Shown: positions 38,619 to 48,038, numbered from the stretch's first letter. The stretch is DNA of 64,000 bases from Cupriavidus taiwanensis (GCF_900250075.1 NZ_LT977070.1:868001-932000), one strand, 5' to 3'. Numbers and translations: made by a program. Notes: generated by a model from the sequence alone, not told the origin.

Positions 38619-40334
38619 ATGCGTTGGATTGCACGGGGCCTGGCGCATGCCATGGCGGCGGCTTGCGTGATGATCGCGGCCGGAGGAGCACAGGCGCAGG
38701 CCGCCGCCGCGCCCGCGGACCGGATCCTGGTCAACGGCACGGTGCTTACCATGGACGGCGCGGATACGGTGGCGCAGGCCATTGCCATCCGTGGCGAGCG
38801 CATCGTTGCAGTGGGCACCAACCCGAACATCCGCCGCCTGGCCGGACCGGCCACCGAGGTGATCGACCTGGGCGGGCGCACGGTGATCCCCGGGCTGATC
38901 GACACCCATATCCACGCCATTCGCGGCGGCCAGAGCTATGCCTTCGAAACCTACTGGTACGAGGGCGAAACCACCAGCCTGGCTGCGGGCCTGGAACAGC
39001 TGCGCAAGACCGCGCTGGCGCGCGGCCCCGGCAAATGGGTGGCCGTGACCGGTTCCTGGCACCCCGACCAGTTCACCGAGAAGCGCGCGCCGACCCCGGC
39101 CGAGCTGACCGCGCTGCTCCCCGGCAATCCGGCCTACGTGCAGTACCTGTACGACTACGCGCTGGTCAACGCCAAGGCGATCGAAGTGCTCGAACTCGAT
39201 CAGCCCGATGCGCTGCCGCCCGGCATCCGCATGGAGCGCGACCGCGACGGCCGTCTCACCGGGCGGGTCTTCGGCGCGATCCGGCCGCTGTCGGCGCTGT
39301 TCGGGCGCATCCTGGCGCAGAGCCAGGTCGACCCCAAGGCCAGCCTGCAAGCCTTCTTCGGCCGCCTCAACAGCCTGGGCGTGACCGCGCTGATCGACCC
39401 CACCGCCGGACCGGGCCCCGCGTACGATCCGCTGTTCGCTCTGTGGCGCGAAGACAGCCTGTCGCTGCGGGTCGGCTACCGCATCCCGACCATGGTCGCG
39501 GGCAACGAGGCCGAGTGGTTCCGCAACACGCTGGCCTACCTGCCGCCGCGCCTGGGCGACGGCAAGCTGCGCTTCCTGGGACCGGGCGAAATGCTGGTGT
39601 TCGGCATGGACGACGGCGTGAAGATGGGGCCCGGATTCCAGCCGTCGGCGAAGGACCGCGAGGAACTGCTGAAGGTTGCCACCTTCGCCGCCAGCCGCGG
39701 CTATCCGGTCGAGATCCACGCCTATACCGACGATGCCGCCAACGCCATCCTCGACGTGTTCGAGGAAGTGTCAAAACACCATGACCTGGGCAAGCTGCGC
39801 TGGGCCATGGCCCACCTGAACACCGGCAAGCCCGAGACCTTCCGCCGCATGAAGGCGCTAGGGCTGGCCTACACGGTGCAGATGGGGCCGTACTTCGAGG
39901 CCGGCGCCATCGGCCACGCCAATGGCCATCATGTGGCCGAGGCCGCGCCGCCGGTGCGGCTGGCCCTGCAGCACGGGCTGAAAGTGGCAGGGGGCACGGA
40001 TGCCACGCGCATCGGTATCCCGGGCGTCTGGCGTGCGCTGGAGTTCCATGTCGGGGGCTATTCGATCGGCCGGGAAGTCCGGCGCAAGGATGAGTTCCGG
40101 CTGTCGAGGCTGGAGGCGTTGCGGCTCTATACCGCCAACGCGGCGTGGATTTCGTTCGACGAGGCTTCGCGCGGCACGCTGGAGGCGGGCAAGCTCGCCG
40201 ATCTGGCGGTGCTCGACAAGCCCTACCTGACCGTTCCGGTTGAAGACATCCATCGCATCCGTTCGGTGCTGACGATGGTGGGTGGCAGGGTGGTGCATGG
40301 CGATGGGGGCTTCGCTGCGCGCAAGGAGCGATAG
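38619..40334 (+). CDS. Secreted YtcJ-like amidohydrolase
   Basis: A 571-residue metal-dependent hydrolase of the amidohydrolase-3 family. A signal peptide (residues 1-27, ending AQAQA) implies a periplasmic location, unlike the cytosolic relatives. The metal site motif DTHIHAIRGG lies near residue 92; later family features include VEIHAYTDDAAN, the GGTDATR segment, and a composite beta-domain at both ends. The substrate is unknown, perhaps an N-substituted or cyclic amide taken up by the porin and Bug protein encoded before it. Confidence 0.88.
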   Translation: MRWIARGLAHAMAAACVMIAAGGAQAQAAAAPADRILVNGTVLTMDGADTVAQAIAIRGERIVAVGTNPNIRRLAGPATEVIDLGGRTVIPGLIDTHIHAIRGGQSYAFETYWYEGETTSLAAGLEQLRKTALARGPGKWVAVTGSWHPDQFTEKRAPTPAELTALLPGNPAYVQYLYDYALVNAKAIEVLELDQPDALPPGIRMERDRDGRLTGRVFGAIRPLSALFGRILAQSQVDPKASLQAFFGRLNSLGVTALIDPTAGPGPAYDPLFALWREDSLSLRVGYRIPTMVAGNEAEWFRNTLAYLPPRLGDGKLRFLGPGEMLVFGMDDGVKMGPGFQPSAKDREELLKVATFAASRGYPVEIHAYTDDAANAILDVFEEVSKHHDLGKLRWAMAHLNTGKPETFRRMKALGLAYTVQMGPYFEAGAIGHANGHHVAEAAPPVRLALQHGLKVAGGTDATRIGIPGVWRALEFHVGGYSIGREVRRKDEFRLSRLEALRLYTANAAWISFDEASRGTLEAGKLADLAVLDKPYLTVPVEDIHRIRSVLTMVGGRVVHGDGGFAARKER

Positions 40335-40376
40335 GAGCAGCGGAAGGGAAGACGTGCTTAACCGCGCCAACGCCCA

Positions 40377-41321
40377 CTAAGAACCACCCCCGATCTCCCC
40401 CAACACCCTGCAATTCGGCCAGCTCCCAGCCATCGCCAACTCCGTCGCCACCCGCCTCAGCGTTTCCATCACAGCCAGCGTCGCCCGCGACGGCGGCCGT
40501 GCCGCGGCATAGCCGATCAGCCGATGCAGTTCGAGCCCTTGCACCGGCACGGCCTGCAGGTGTCCGGCCTCCAGTTCGTCCCGTATCGCCGCGGCAAAAT
40601 GCACGGTCCACCCGAACCCGCGCGCTACCAGTCGCCGGGCTACCTCGATCGATTCCACCTCCATCGTCACCTGCAGCTCCAGGCCCTGGCGCGCCGCCAG
40701 CGCTTCCAGCGCCAGCCGCACGCCTGACTTGGGCACGCCGGTCAGGATCAATGGGAGGCCCTGCAGCTGTTCGATCGCCACCGGCGCATCGCCCAGCGCG
40801 GCATCGCCCCGCGGGCCGATCGCGCACAGGCTCTCCGCCACCAGCGGCACCGCCGAGACCCCGGGGCTCGACACCGGCCCGCTCAGCAGCGCGACGTCGA
40901 GCGTGCCTTGCAGCAGCGCATCCTGCAGCGCGGGAGCGAAATTCTCCACCAGGCGCAGGCGGATCTCCGGATACTGCTCGCGCAGTGTTTCGGCCAGCGG
41001 GATGAACAGCAGCGGCGCCAGCGCAGGCGTCAGCCCCACCGCAACCAGCCCGCGCGGCGACGCGGCGAGGTCGGCGATGTCCACCTTGACCTGGTCGGCG
41101 TAGCGCAGCAGGAAGGAGGCGCGGTCCAGCAGCACCAGGCCCTCCGGCGTGGGCGTGGCGCCGCGCACGTGGCGCTCCAGCAGGCGGACGCCCAGTTCTT
41201 CCTCGAGCAGCCGGATCTGGCGGCTGAGCGCAGGCTGCGCGATATGCAGCGCTGCCGAGGCGCGGCCGAAGTGCTGCAGCGTGGCCAGCACCTTGAAGTA
41301 GCGAAGCTGTCGGAGATCCAT
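40377..41321 (-). CDS. LysR family regulator of the catabolic island
   Basis: A 314-residue LysR protein with a standard winged helix (DLRQLRYFKVLATLQHFGRA, then LHIAQPALSRQIRLLEEELG) and the effector domain thereafter. It is convergent with the amidohydrolase gene and lies downstream of the LacI gene. A LacI-type palindrome at 41342-41365 begins 20 bp before its start, so its expression is probably under LacI control. Target genes are likely in this island but cannot be proven. Confidence 0.88.
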   Translation of the reverse strand: MDLRQLRYFKVLATLQHFGRASAALHIAQPALSRQIRLLEEELGVRLLERHVRGATPTPEGLVLLDRASFLLRYADQVKVDIADLAASPRGLVAVGLTPALAPLLFIPLAETLREQYPEIRLRLVENFAPALQDALLQGTLDVALLSGPVSSPGVSAVPLVAESLCAIGPRGDAALGDAPVAIEQLQGLPLILTGVPKSGVRLALEALAARQGLELQVTMEVESIEVARRLVARGFGWTVHFAAAIRDELEAGHLQAVPVQGLELHRLIGYAAARPPSRATLAVMETLRRVATELAMAGSWPNCRVLGEIGGGS

Positions 41322-41341
41322 GTCGTAGCTCTACTGCCCAG

Positions 41342-41365
41342 ATTTGTGCAATCGATTGCGCAAAT
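41342..41365. promoter_or_regulatory. LacI-type operator upstream of the LysR gene
   Basis: A 24-bp dyad centred on the CG of GCAATCGATTGC, with one mismatch between its arms. It shares the 13-base core TGCAATCGATTGC with the site at 42548-42561. It lies between the lacI terminator and the lysR start. Confidence 0.75.
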
Positions 41366-41370
41366 CGTCG

Positions 41371-41396
41371 AAAAAAACGGCGCCCTTGCGAGCGCC
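41371..41396 (-). terminator. Terminator of the LacI gene
   Basis: On the minus strand GGCGC (complement of 41392-41396) and GCGCC (complement of 41379-41383) pair across an 8-base loop, followed by seven T. It separates lacI transcription from the downstream LysR gene. Confidence 0.7.
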
Positions 41397-41400
41397 AGCG

Positions 41401-42414
41401 TTACAGCGGCCGGGTCGAGCCCCGCACCACCAGTTCCGGTGCCAGCAGGGTCCGCGCCGTGGTGGTGATGCTGCCGTCCAGCGCGCCCAGCATCAACGCG
41501 GCGGCGCGCGTGCCCATCTCGTAGAACGGCACGCGGATGGTGGTCAGCGCCGGGGCCACCGCATGCATCAGCAGCATGTCGTTGTGCCCGACCACCGAGA
41601 GGTCCGACGGGCAGCTGCCGCCCGCGGCGTTGACGGCCGCATAGCAGCCCAGCGCCAGGAAATCATTGGCGGCCACCACCGCGGTGACGCGACGGCGCTG
41701 CGCCAGCAGTTGCGCGCACGCGGCCTGGCCGGCCGCTTCCGTGTAGGCCGGCGCGCGCACCACCGGGCAGTGGGAGACCGCCATACCCAGCTCCGCCACC
41801 GCCTGCAGGAAGCCCGCTTCGCGTTCGTGGCCGGTCGAGAGATTGCCCGGTCCGGCCACATGGCCGATGCGCCGGTGGCCCAGCGCGTGCAGGTGACCGA
41901 CGGCGAGCGCCATCGCCTGCCGGTGGTCGCCGACAATGCTGGACACGCGCCCGGCATCGTCGCTGCGGTTGACCATCACCAGTGGCACGCCCTGCGCCAG
42001 GCAATGGTCCACCACCGGGTCGTTGCGCTCGGCGGTGGCCAGGATCAGGCCGTCGACCTGCCGCGCCAGCAGCTGGTCGACGATAAAGGTCTGGCGCGCC
42101 TTGTCGCCGCCGGCATTGGCGACGATAGGGATATAGCGGTGGCGGGACAAGGCGTTCTCGATGCCGAGCACGATCGGCGGAAACACCGGGCTGCCGATGT
42201 CCGGCACCACCACGCCGATGGTGCCGGAGCGCCGCGTGCGCAGCGCCGCGGCGATGCGGTTGGGCGAGTAGTGCAGGTCCTGCGCCGCCTTCAGCACGCG
42301 CGCCACCAGTTCGTCGCCAATGCGGTGCCGGGTCTGCGGGTTGAGCACGCGCGACACGGTCGACGGATGCACGTCGAGTGCTTCGGCAATCTGCTTGATG
42401 GTGGGCTTGCTCAT
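41401..42414 (-). CDS. LacI family transcriptional regulator
   Basis: A 337-residue repressor. The N-terminal helix-turn-helix and hinge (TIKQIAEALDVHPSTVSRVL, then YSPNRIAAALRT) cover residues 5-60; the rest is the sugar-binding-protein-like effector domain (GTIGVVVPDIGSPVF). Two operators of classic LacI-type shape flank the gene, one before the LysR gene and one before the oxidoreductase gene, and the second is also in the divergent gap of lacI, suggesting autoregulation. The effector is unknown. Confidence 0.92.
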   Translation of the reverse strand: MSKPTIKQIAEALDVHPSTVSRVLNPQTRHRIGDELVARVLKAAQDLHYSPNRIAAALRTRRSGTIGVVVPDIGSPVFPPIVLGIENALSRHRYIPIVANAGGDKARQTFIVDQLLARQVDGLILATAERNDPVVDHCLAQGVPLVMVNRSDDAGRVSSIVGDHRQAMALAVGHLHALGHRRIGHVAGPGNLSTGHEREAGFLQAVAELGMAVSHCPVVRAPAYTEAAGQAACAQLLAQRRRVTAVVAANDFLALGCYAAVNAAGGSCPSDLSVVGHNDMLLMHAVAPALTTIRVPFYEMGTRAAALMLGALDGSITTTARTLLAPELVVRGSTRPL

Positions 42415-42547
42415 CGCTATGTGCTACGTGCGGCAAATGGCGCGCCATACCGCCTGGTTATCGGGATACCGGCAAAAAGTGGATTGGACGCAAGATACCG
42501 GCGCTTCCTAGAATCGGCCCGGATGCGTGCAAGCTCGCGCTTGTTCG

Positions 42548-42561
42548 TGCAATCGATTGCA
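42548..42561. promoter_or_regulatory. LacI-type operator in the lacI/oxidoreductase gap
   Basis: TGCAATCGATTGCA is a perfect 14-bp palindrome with the central CG typical of LacI-family operators. It lies 134 bp before lacI and 66 bp before the oxidoreductase start, placed to control both. Confidence 0.8.
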
Positions 42562-42626
42562 TTGTAATCTGCCCGGCGCGGTCATGCCAGGCCATGGCCG
42601 GCCGGGCGTAGCAAAAGGAGACGGAC

Positions 42627-43568
42627 ATGAAGGCAGCGGTTTCGCTCGCCGGCCAGGCGCCGGTGTACCAGGAGTTCGACGAGCCGGCCGCAGGGCCGGG
42701 CAAGGTCGTGGTCGAGGTTGCGGCGGCGGCGCTGACGCGGCTCGACATGGCGATTGCCGAAGGCCGCCATTACCTCAAGCCAGGCGCGGGCCGCTTCGTG
42801 GTGGGGCGCGAGGGCGTGGGGCGCCTCGCCGATGGGCGGCGCGTCTACTTCAACGTCAATGCGCCGCGCGCGCCGTACGGGTCGATGGCGCAGCGCGCGC
42901 TGGTGGACCCGGCGCTCACCTTCCCGGTGCCGGACGGCATCGACGATGCGCGCGCGGCCGCGCTCGGCAACGCCGGCCTGGCGGCATGGCTGCCGCTGTC
43001 GTGGCGCGCCCGCATGCAGCCCGGCGAAACCGTGCTGGTGCTTGGGGCAACCGGCGTTTCAGGGCTGCTGGCCGTGGCCGCGGCAAGGCTGCTCGGCGCC
43101 GGCCGCGTCATCGCCGCCGGGCGCGATGTGCACGCGCTGCAGCGTGCGCGCCGGCTGGGCGCCGATGCGGTTGTGCCGCTCGACCAGCCCGGCGACCTGC
43201 TCGACGCCTACCGCAATGCGGCCGACGGCAGCGTCGATATCGTGCTGGACTACCTGTGCGGCGCGCCCGCCGAAGCCGCGTTGCTGGCGCTGGGCCACGG
43301 CGGCCGGCTGGTCCATATCGGCACCACGGTCGCGCCGACCATCACCTTTGCCGGCGCCGCCGCGCGCCAGGCGTGCTTCGACATCATGGGCTTTGCCTAC
43401 TACCACTCGCCGATCGCGGCGCAGGCGCAGGCCTATGCCGAACTGTGCCGGCATACCGCCGCGGGGCGCATGGAGATAGATATCGTCGCCGAGCCGCTGG
43501 AAGCGATCGGGCGCGTGTGGGCGGCGCAGGCCCGCGGCGCGCGCCAGCGCTGCGTGCTGATGCCCTGA
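42627..43568 (+). CDS. Medium-chain dehydrogenase, quinone-oxidoreductase-like
   Basis: A 313-residue MDR protein. The GroES-like N-terminal domain lacks the catalytic zinc Cys/His set and the structural four-Cys lobe, as in zeta-crystallin-type enzymes. The Rossmann domain starts with VLVLGATGVSGLLAVAAARLLG near residue 140 and probably binds NADPH. An AAAGGAG ribosome site precedes the ATG. It is divergent from lacI with a palindromic operator between them. The substrate is unknown. Confidence 0.87.
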   Translation: MKAAVSLAGQAPVYQEFDEPAAGPGKVVVEVAAAALTRLDMAIAEGRHYLKPGAGRFVVGREGVGRLADGRRVYFNVNAPRAPYGSMAQRALVDPALTFPVPDGIDDARAAALGNAGLAAWLPLSWRARMQPGETVLVLGATGVSGLLAVAAARLLGAGRVIAAGRDVHALQRARRLGADAVVPLDQPGDLLDAYRNAADGSVDIVLDYLCGAPAEAALLALGHGGRLVHIGTTVAPTITFAGAAARQACFDIMGFAYYHSPIAAQAQAYAELCRHTAAGRMEIDIVAEPLEAIGRVWAAQARGARQRCVLMP

Positions 43569-43574
43569 ATAAAA

Positions 43575-43958
43575 TCAGCGCGCCTTGGAGTCCGGCACGC
43601 GGGTCTGGTCGATCGAGGCCCCGCCGGTGCCCGTGCGCGGCTTGCCGTGCAGGCCGTCGCGGTCGACCTTGCCAGCGCTTTCCGAGGCCGGCTTGGGCTT
43701 GTCGCGGCCGGGCAGGCCGCCCGCGGTGTGCGGCTCCTTGGGCACGTCGCCGAGATCCCTGGCCAGCCCGCCCGGGTTGGTGGGCGTGGCGCCCGGCGTG
43801 CTGCCCGGCGCCACGCTGGCACCGGGCGGCGGTATGGTCTGGCTGCCCTTGGGACCCTTGTCGGTGCGCACGCCGGTTTCGGGCGGCTGCGCCAGGGTGC
43901 CGCCGGCGAGCGCGCACAGCAGCGCGACGGCCGCGGCGCGGGGGATGGTGGATCGCAT
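43575..43958 (-). CDS. Small secreted Pro/Gly-rich protein of unknown function
   Basis: A 127-residue protein. A signal peptide (residues 1-23, ending GTLAQP) is followed by a low-complexity mature part rich in Pro, Gly, Thr and Lys, with no recognised domain and no Cys. ATG 43958 is chosen over upstream starts because AGGAG lies just before it and the signal peptide begins there. It ends 7 bases from the convergent oxidoreductase stop. I do not recognise its family. Confidence 0.65.
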   Translation of the reverse strand: MRSTIPRAAAVALLCALAGGTLAQPPETGVRTDKGPKGSQTIPPPGASVAPGSTPGATPTNPGGLARDLGDVPKEPHTAGGLPGRDKPKPASESAGKVDRDGLHGKPRTGTGGASIDQTRVPDSKAR

Positions 43959-44238
43959 CTGGATTCTCCTGTTGAACGCTGGCGTGCTGTCAAGCGGGGC
44001 ATGCTGGTACTGCAAAAGCATTTGCCGGGCCATCTCGCATACCGCCGAGCGGGGCCGGGCGGAGCACCGGCGCAACGCACTTTCTACAAGCGCCGGCGGT
44101 TGTTACAAGGACGCGGCGACGACGTGCGCTGCGGTGCCGGCAGGCGCCGGCAGCGGCCGGGGCCAGAGCCGCGGGAACGGAAGTTGCGCGCACTTCAGCG
44201 TTGGCCCGCGATTGCGGCCCACCCTAAGCGGAGGCGTC

Positions 44239-44520
44239 ATGAAACACAGCAAGCACGACACGTCGAACGATCCGGCGCTGGACCGGCGCCAGGGCCTGGA
44301 TGACCGTGAACTGAAGGAAAACGCCGCGGACAACCAGCGCGCGCGCGAGCGCGCCCGTGCCGATTGGGAGCATGCGGCATCACACCGCAAGGATGACCAG
44401 CCGGCGCGCAAGCCGGACAAGGGCGGCAAGGGCGAGATGCCGCCGGGGGTCGGCGCGCGTGACCTGCACGATCCCGGCAGCCGCGATCCCGACGCGCCGC
44501 CGACAGTGAACCGGTCCTGA
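44239..44520 (+). CDS. Small highly charged protein of unknown function
   Basis: A 93-residue hydrophilic protein with about 40 percent charged residues and no hydrophobic core, so it is probably disordered. GGAGG lies close before the ATG. The C-terminal third is rich in Gly, Pro and Asp. The sequence resembles neither a histone-like nor a membrane protein, and I do not recognise a family. It stands alone between the secreted protein and udgX. Confidence 0.6.
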   Translation: MKHSKHDTSNDPALDRRQGLDDRELKENAADNQRARERARADWEHAASHRKDDQPARKPDKGGKGEMPPGVGARDLHDPGSRDPDAPPTVNRS

Positions 44521-44525
44521 CCCGG

Positions 44526-45134
44526 TCATTGCCTGGCCCCGCGCGCCAGCCGCGCGGCAGCCTGCAGACTGCGCACGATGCGGTCGAAGGCCGCGGCACG
44601 CGCCTCGTCGCTGCGCTGGCGCAGGGCAAACGAGGGGTGGTAGGTGGCGATCACCAGCCGCCCCTCGTGCTCGACCGGCGTCTCCATCATGCCCGCCAGC
44701 GTCACGCTCTTGCGGCCCAGCACCGCGCGCGCCGCGGTGGCGCCGAGCGCCACCACCACCGCTGGGTGCACTTTCTCCAACTCCCGTTCCAGCCACAGGT
44801 TGCAGGCCTCGATCTCCTGCTGCGCCGGCGATTTGTGCAGGCGGCGCTTGCCGCGCCACTCGAACTTGAAATGCTTGACCGCGTTGGTCATAAAAAGCTT
44901 GTCGCGGTCCAGGCCGGCGGCCTGCAGCGCTTCATCCAGCAGGTGCCCGGCCGGCCCGACAAAAGGCGAGCCTTGCAGGTCTTCCTGCGAACCCGGCTGT
45001 TCGCCCACCAGCATGATCCGCGCGTGCGCCGCGCCGGCGCCGGGCACGCCCTGGGTGGCGTTGCGCCACAACGGGCAGCGCCGGCATTGGTTCAGTTCGC
45101 CGCGGCTGACAGGGGGCTTGTTGCGCTCGGGCAT
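44526..45134 (-). CDS. udgX: UdgX-type uracil-DNA glycosylase
   Basis: A 202-residue enzyme of the family-4-related UdgX group. Motif A is GEQPG (residues 44-48) where ordinary family 4 enzymes have GExPG. The diagnostic loop KRRLHKSP (96-103) contains His100, equivalent to the histidine that bonds covalently to the DNA in Mycobacterium UdgX. Iron-sulfur ligands appear as CRRC (17-20) and Cys111, with a His at 88 where family 4 has Cys. It would remove uracil from DNA and stay attached. ATG 45134 begins the domain; the same frame remains open far upstream only as antisense. Confidence 0.88.
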   Translation of the reverse strand: MPERNKPPVSRGELNQCRRCPLWRNATQGVPGAGAAHARIMLVGEQPGSQEDLQGSPFVGPAGHLLDEALQAAGLDRDKLFMTNAVKHFKFEWRGKRRLHKSPAQQEIEACNLWLERELEKVHPAVVVALGATAARAVLGRKSVTLAGMMETPVEHEGRLVIATYHPSFALRQRSDEARAAAFDRIVRSLQAAARLARGARQ

Positions 45135-45305
45135 GGCGGATGGCGGTGACGCAGCGCGCGAGCGCTGCTGCCGATGCGCTGCAGGTTTCGCGCCATGGTG
45201 CCGCGTTGCGATCGGTATGGAACTTGCCTTCTCCGAGGATCGCGCGCCGGCCACGCCATGCGTGCCTTGCCATGCCGCACCGAACGCCTGACGCCTGAAC
45301 CGCGC

Positions 45306-48008
45306 ATGCCCCAGACCAACCGTCCCGCCTCCCGCCGCCGCATCGCCGCCGAACTGTTCCGCGCGATCTGGCGCTTCCGCGCGCGCGTGCTGGTCGCGGT
45401 GACGCTGCTGCTGCTGGCCAAGGCCTGTGCCGTGGCGGTGCCGCTGATGCTGAAGCTGGTGGTCGACGAGGTCACGCCCGCCGCGGCCGGCACCGATGCA
45501 GCGCGCCTGGGGTTGGTGGCGATGCCGGTGTTCCTGGTGCTGGCCTATGCCATCCTGCGGCTGCTGGGCAACGCCTTCAGCGAACTGCGCGACGTGGTCT
45601 TTGCCTACGTCACGCAGAGCACGGTGGCGGGCTTCATGGAACGCGCCTTCGCGCACCTGCATGCGCTGGGCGCGCGCTTCCACGCGCAGCGCGCCACCGG
45701 CAGCGTGATCCGCGACCTGGAGAAGGGCACCGCGGCGATCGGCTTCCTGCTGGGCGTGGCGGTCTTCACCATCGTGCCGACGCTGATGGAGATCGTGTCG
45801 GTACTGGCCATCATGATCGGCGCCTATGGCGCGGCCTTCGCCGCCATCATCCTGGGCGTGTTCGTGCTGTACGCCGGCTTTACCTATGTCTTCACGCAGC
45901 GGCGCATGCGCGTGCAGCGCCAGGTCAACGCGGTCGAGGCCACCACCAACAGCAAGGTGGTGGACAGCCTGCTCAACTACGACACCGTCAAGTTCTTCGC
46001 ACGCGAGTCGTTCGAGACCCGGCGCCTGTCCGAGATGCTGCAGCGCTGGATCGGCATCAGCGTGGAAAACCAGTATGCGCTGTCGGCCCTGCATATCGGG
46101 CAGAGCGTTTGCATTGCGGTGGGGGTAGGCGCGGTGATGCTGCTGGCCACGCAGCGGGTGATCCAGGGCTCGCTGTCGGTGGGCGACCTGGTGCTGATCA
46201 ATGCCTACATCATCCAGGTGGTGCTGCCGCTCAACACGCTCGGCTTCATCTTCCGCGAGTCGAACGACGCCATGACCAACGTCGAGCGGCTGTTCGCGCT
46301 GCTCGACGCGCACGGCAAGCCCGGCGAGGACAGCGACGCCCCGGCCGCGCGCCCGCTGCGCGTGAGCCGCGGCGAGATCGTGTTCGACCGCGTCAACTTC
46401 AGCTATGACCCCAGCCACCAGACCCTGTGGGACGTCAGCTTCCGTGCCGGCGCCGGCCAGACCGTGGCGGTGGTCGGCGGCAGCGGCTCGGGCAAGTCGA
46501 CCCTGGCGCGGCTGCTGTTCCGGCTGTACCAGCCCGACAGCGGCAGCATCAGCATCGATGGCCAGGACCTGCGTCTGGTGACCCAGCGCAGCCTGCGCGA
46601 ACTGATCGGCATCGTGCCGCAGGACACCATCCTGTTCAACGACACCATCGCCTACAACATCGGCTATGGCCGCGAAGGCGCCACCCGCGCCGACATCGTC
46701 GCCGCGGCGCGCGCGGCGCAGCTCGACGCGTTTATCGACCGCCTGCCCGACGGCTACGAAACCCAGGTGGGCGAGCGCGGCGTGCGCCTGTCCGGCGGCG
46801 AGCGCCAGCGCGTGGCGATTGCGCGCGCGATGCTCAAGCGCCCGCCCATCGTGGTCTTCGACGAGGCCACCTCGGCGCTGGACACGCGCTCCGAACGCGC
46901 GATCCAGCAGGAGCTTTCCGCAGTCGCGCGCGGACGCACCGCGCTGATCATCGCGCACCGGCTCTCGACCATCGTCGATGCCGACCGCATCCTGGTGATG
47001 GAGCACGGCCGCATCGTCGAAGACGGCAATCACGCCACGCTGCTCGAGCGTGGCGGCATCTACACCCAGATGTGGCAGTTGCAGCAGCAGCAGCGCGAGC
47101 TGGAACGCGCCGAACGGCGCCTGGCGCTGCAGCCGGTGCGCCTCGAGATCCTGCTGGCCAGCGTGGTCGACGGGCTGCGCGAGCTGATCGCCGAGCGCCA
47201 TGTCAACCTGTTCACGGTGCAGAGCGAGTCGGAGCTGCGCGTCACCGGCGATCCGGGCGTGCTGCAGAAGGCGATCTGGGAGCTGTGCCAGCACATGATC
47301 GCCACCATCGAGCCGGGCGGGCGGCTGGAACTGCGGCTCGAGCGGCTGGACGGCCAGGCCGGCCTGCGGCTGTCCGCCACGCCGGGCGATTTGCCGCTGC
47401 CGGACGTGCAGGGCCTGCACGAATGGCTGGCCGAGCACGGCGTCACGCTGACTGCCGACGGGCCCGCGCACGCCTACCAGCTGCTGATGCCGATGCGCGC
47501 CGTGCAGGAGGCCGAGCCGCGCCGCGCGCTGGACGCCACGCCGCACGCCGAGCCCGCACCCGAGGCGCCCGATGCACAGGCGCTCAAGGGCCTGCGCGTG
47601 CTGCTGCTGGACGACGACGAGCCCACGCGCGAGGTGCTGAGCGCCTCGCTGGAAGACTACGGTGCCCATGCGATTGCGCAGCAGCGTGGCGATGACGTGG
47701 TCGCGCTGCTGGCGGGCACGCATCCCGGCCAATGGCCACAGGTGCTGCTGTGCGACCTCGCGCTCGACGAGGAAGACGGCTACACCGTGCTGCGCCGGGT
47801 GCGACGGCTCGAGGCGCAGATGCAGGTGCCGCTGGGCAAGCGCATGACCGCGATCGCGCTGTCCGGGCACGCCGAGCCGCAGGACCGCATGCGCGCGCTG
47901 ATGGCAGGGTTCCAGCTGCACCTGTCCAAGCCGGTGCGGGTGGGCGAGCTGGTGGCGGCGATCCGTTCGCTGGCGATGCGCTCCGCGCAGGACGCGCAGC
48001 AAGCGTAG
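45306..48008 (+). CDS. ABC exporter fused to a kinase-like segment and a receiver domain
   Basis: A 900-residue protein. Residues about 20-310 form a six-helix ABC exporter membrane domain of the Atm1/HMT1 branch. The nucleotide-binding domain follows with Walker A at 391-399, LSGGE at 495-499, Walker B ending Asp519-Glu520 and H-loop His551. Residues about 610-735 resemble a degenerate HATPase_c domain ([20 protein letters not shown] from 646) with weak G-boxes. Residues 762-885 are a full receiver domain: Asp769-771, phospho-acceptor Asp817, Ser853 and Lys875. The single frame is uninterrupted, so it is a true fusion and not a sequencing artefact by appearance. Function is unknown; transport may be controlled by phosphorylation. 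Confidence 0.88.
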   Translation: MPQTNRPASRRRIAAELFRAIWRFRARVLVAVTLLLLAKACAVAVPLMLKLVVDEVTPAAAGTDAARLGLVAMPVFLVLAYAILRLLGNAFSELRDVVFAYVTQSTVAGFMERAFAHLHALGARFHAQRATGSVIRDLEKGTAAIGFLLGVAVFTIVPTLMEIVSVLAIMIGAYGAAFAAIILGVFVLYAGFTYVFTQRRMRVQRQVNAVEATTNSKVVDSLLNYDTVKFFARESFETRRLSEMLQRWIGISVENQYALSALHIGQSVCIAVGVGAVMLLATQRVIQGSLSVGDLVLINAYIIQVVLPLNTLGFIFRESNDAMTNVERLFALLDAHGKPGEDSDAPAARPLRVSRGEIVFDRVNFSYDPSHQTLWDVSFRAGAGQTVAVVGGSGSGKSTLARLLFRLYQPDSGSISIDGQDLRLVTQRSLRELIGIVPQDTILFNDTIAYNIGYGREGATRADIVAAARAAQLDAFIDRLPDGYETQVGERGVRLSGGERQRVAIARAMLKRPPIVVFDEATSALDTRSERAIQQELSAVARGRTALIIAHRLSTIVDADRILVMEHGRIVEDGNHATLLERGGIYTQMWQLQQQQRELERAERRLALQPVRLEILLASVVDGLRELIAERHVNLFTVQSESELRVTGDPGVLQKAIWELCQHMIATIEPGGRLELRLERLDGQAGLRLSATPGDLPLPDVQGLHEWLAEHGVTLTADGPAHAYQLLMPMRAVQEAEPRRALDATPHAEPAPEAPDAQALKGLRVLLLDDDEPTREVLSASLEDYGAHAIAQQRGDDVVALLAGTHPGQWPQVLLCDLALDEEDGYTVLRRVRRLEAQMQVPLGKRMTAIALSGHAEPQDRMRALMAGFQLHLSKPVRVGELVAAIRSLAMRSAQDAQQA

Positions 48009-48038
48009 CGCGGCCACATTGACCGCAGCGGCCGCGCC

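Noticed and set aside
44526..48017. A 1163-codon open frame on the minus strand running through udgX and the whole ABC fusion gene
   Set aside because: Only the last 203 codons (UdgX) resemble a protein family. The rest is antisense to an intact ABC exporter with conserved motifs and is His/Gln/Arg/Ala-rich, typical of antisense frames in high-GC DNA.
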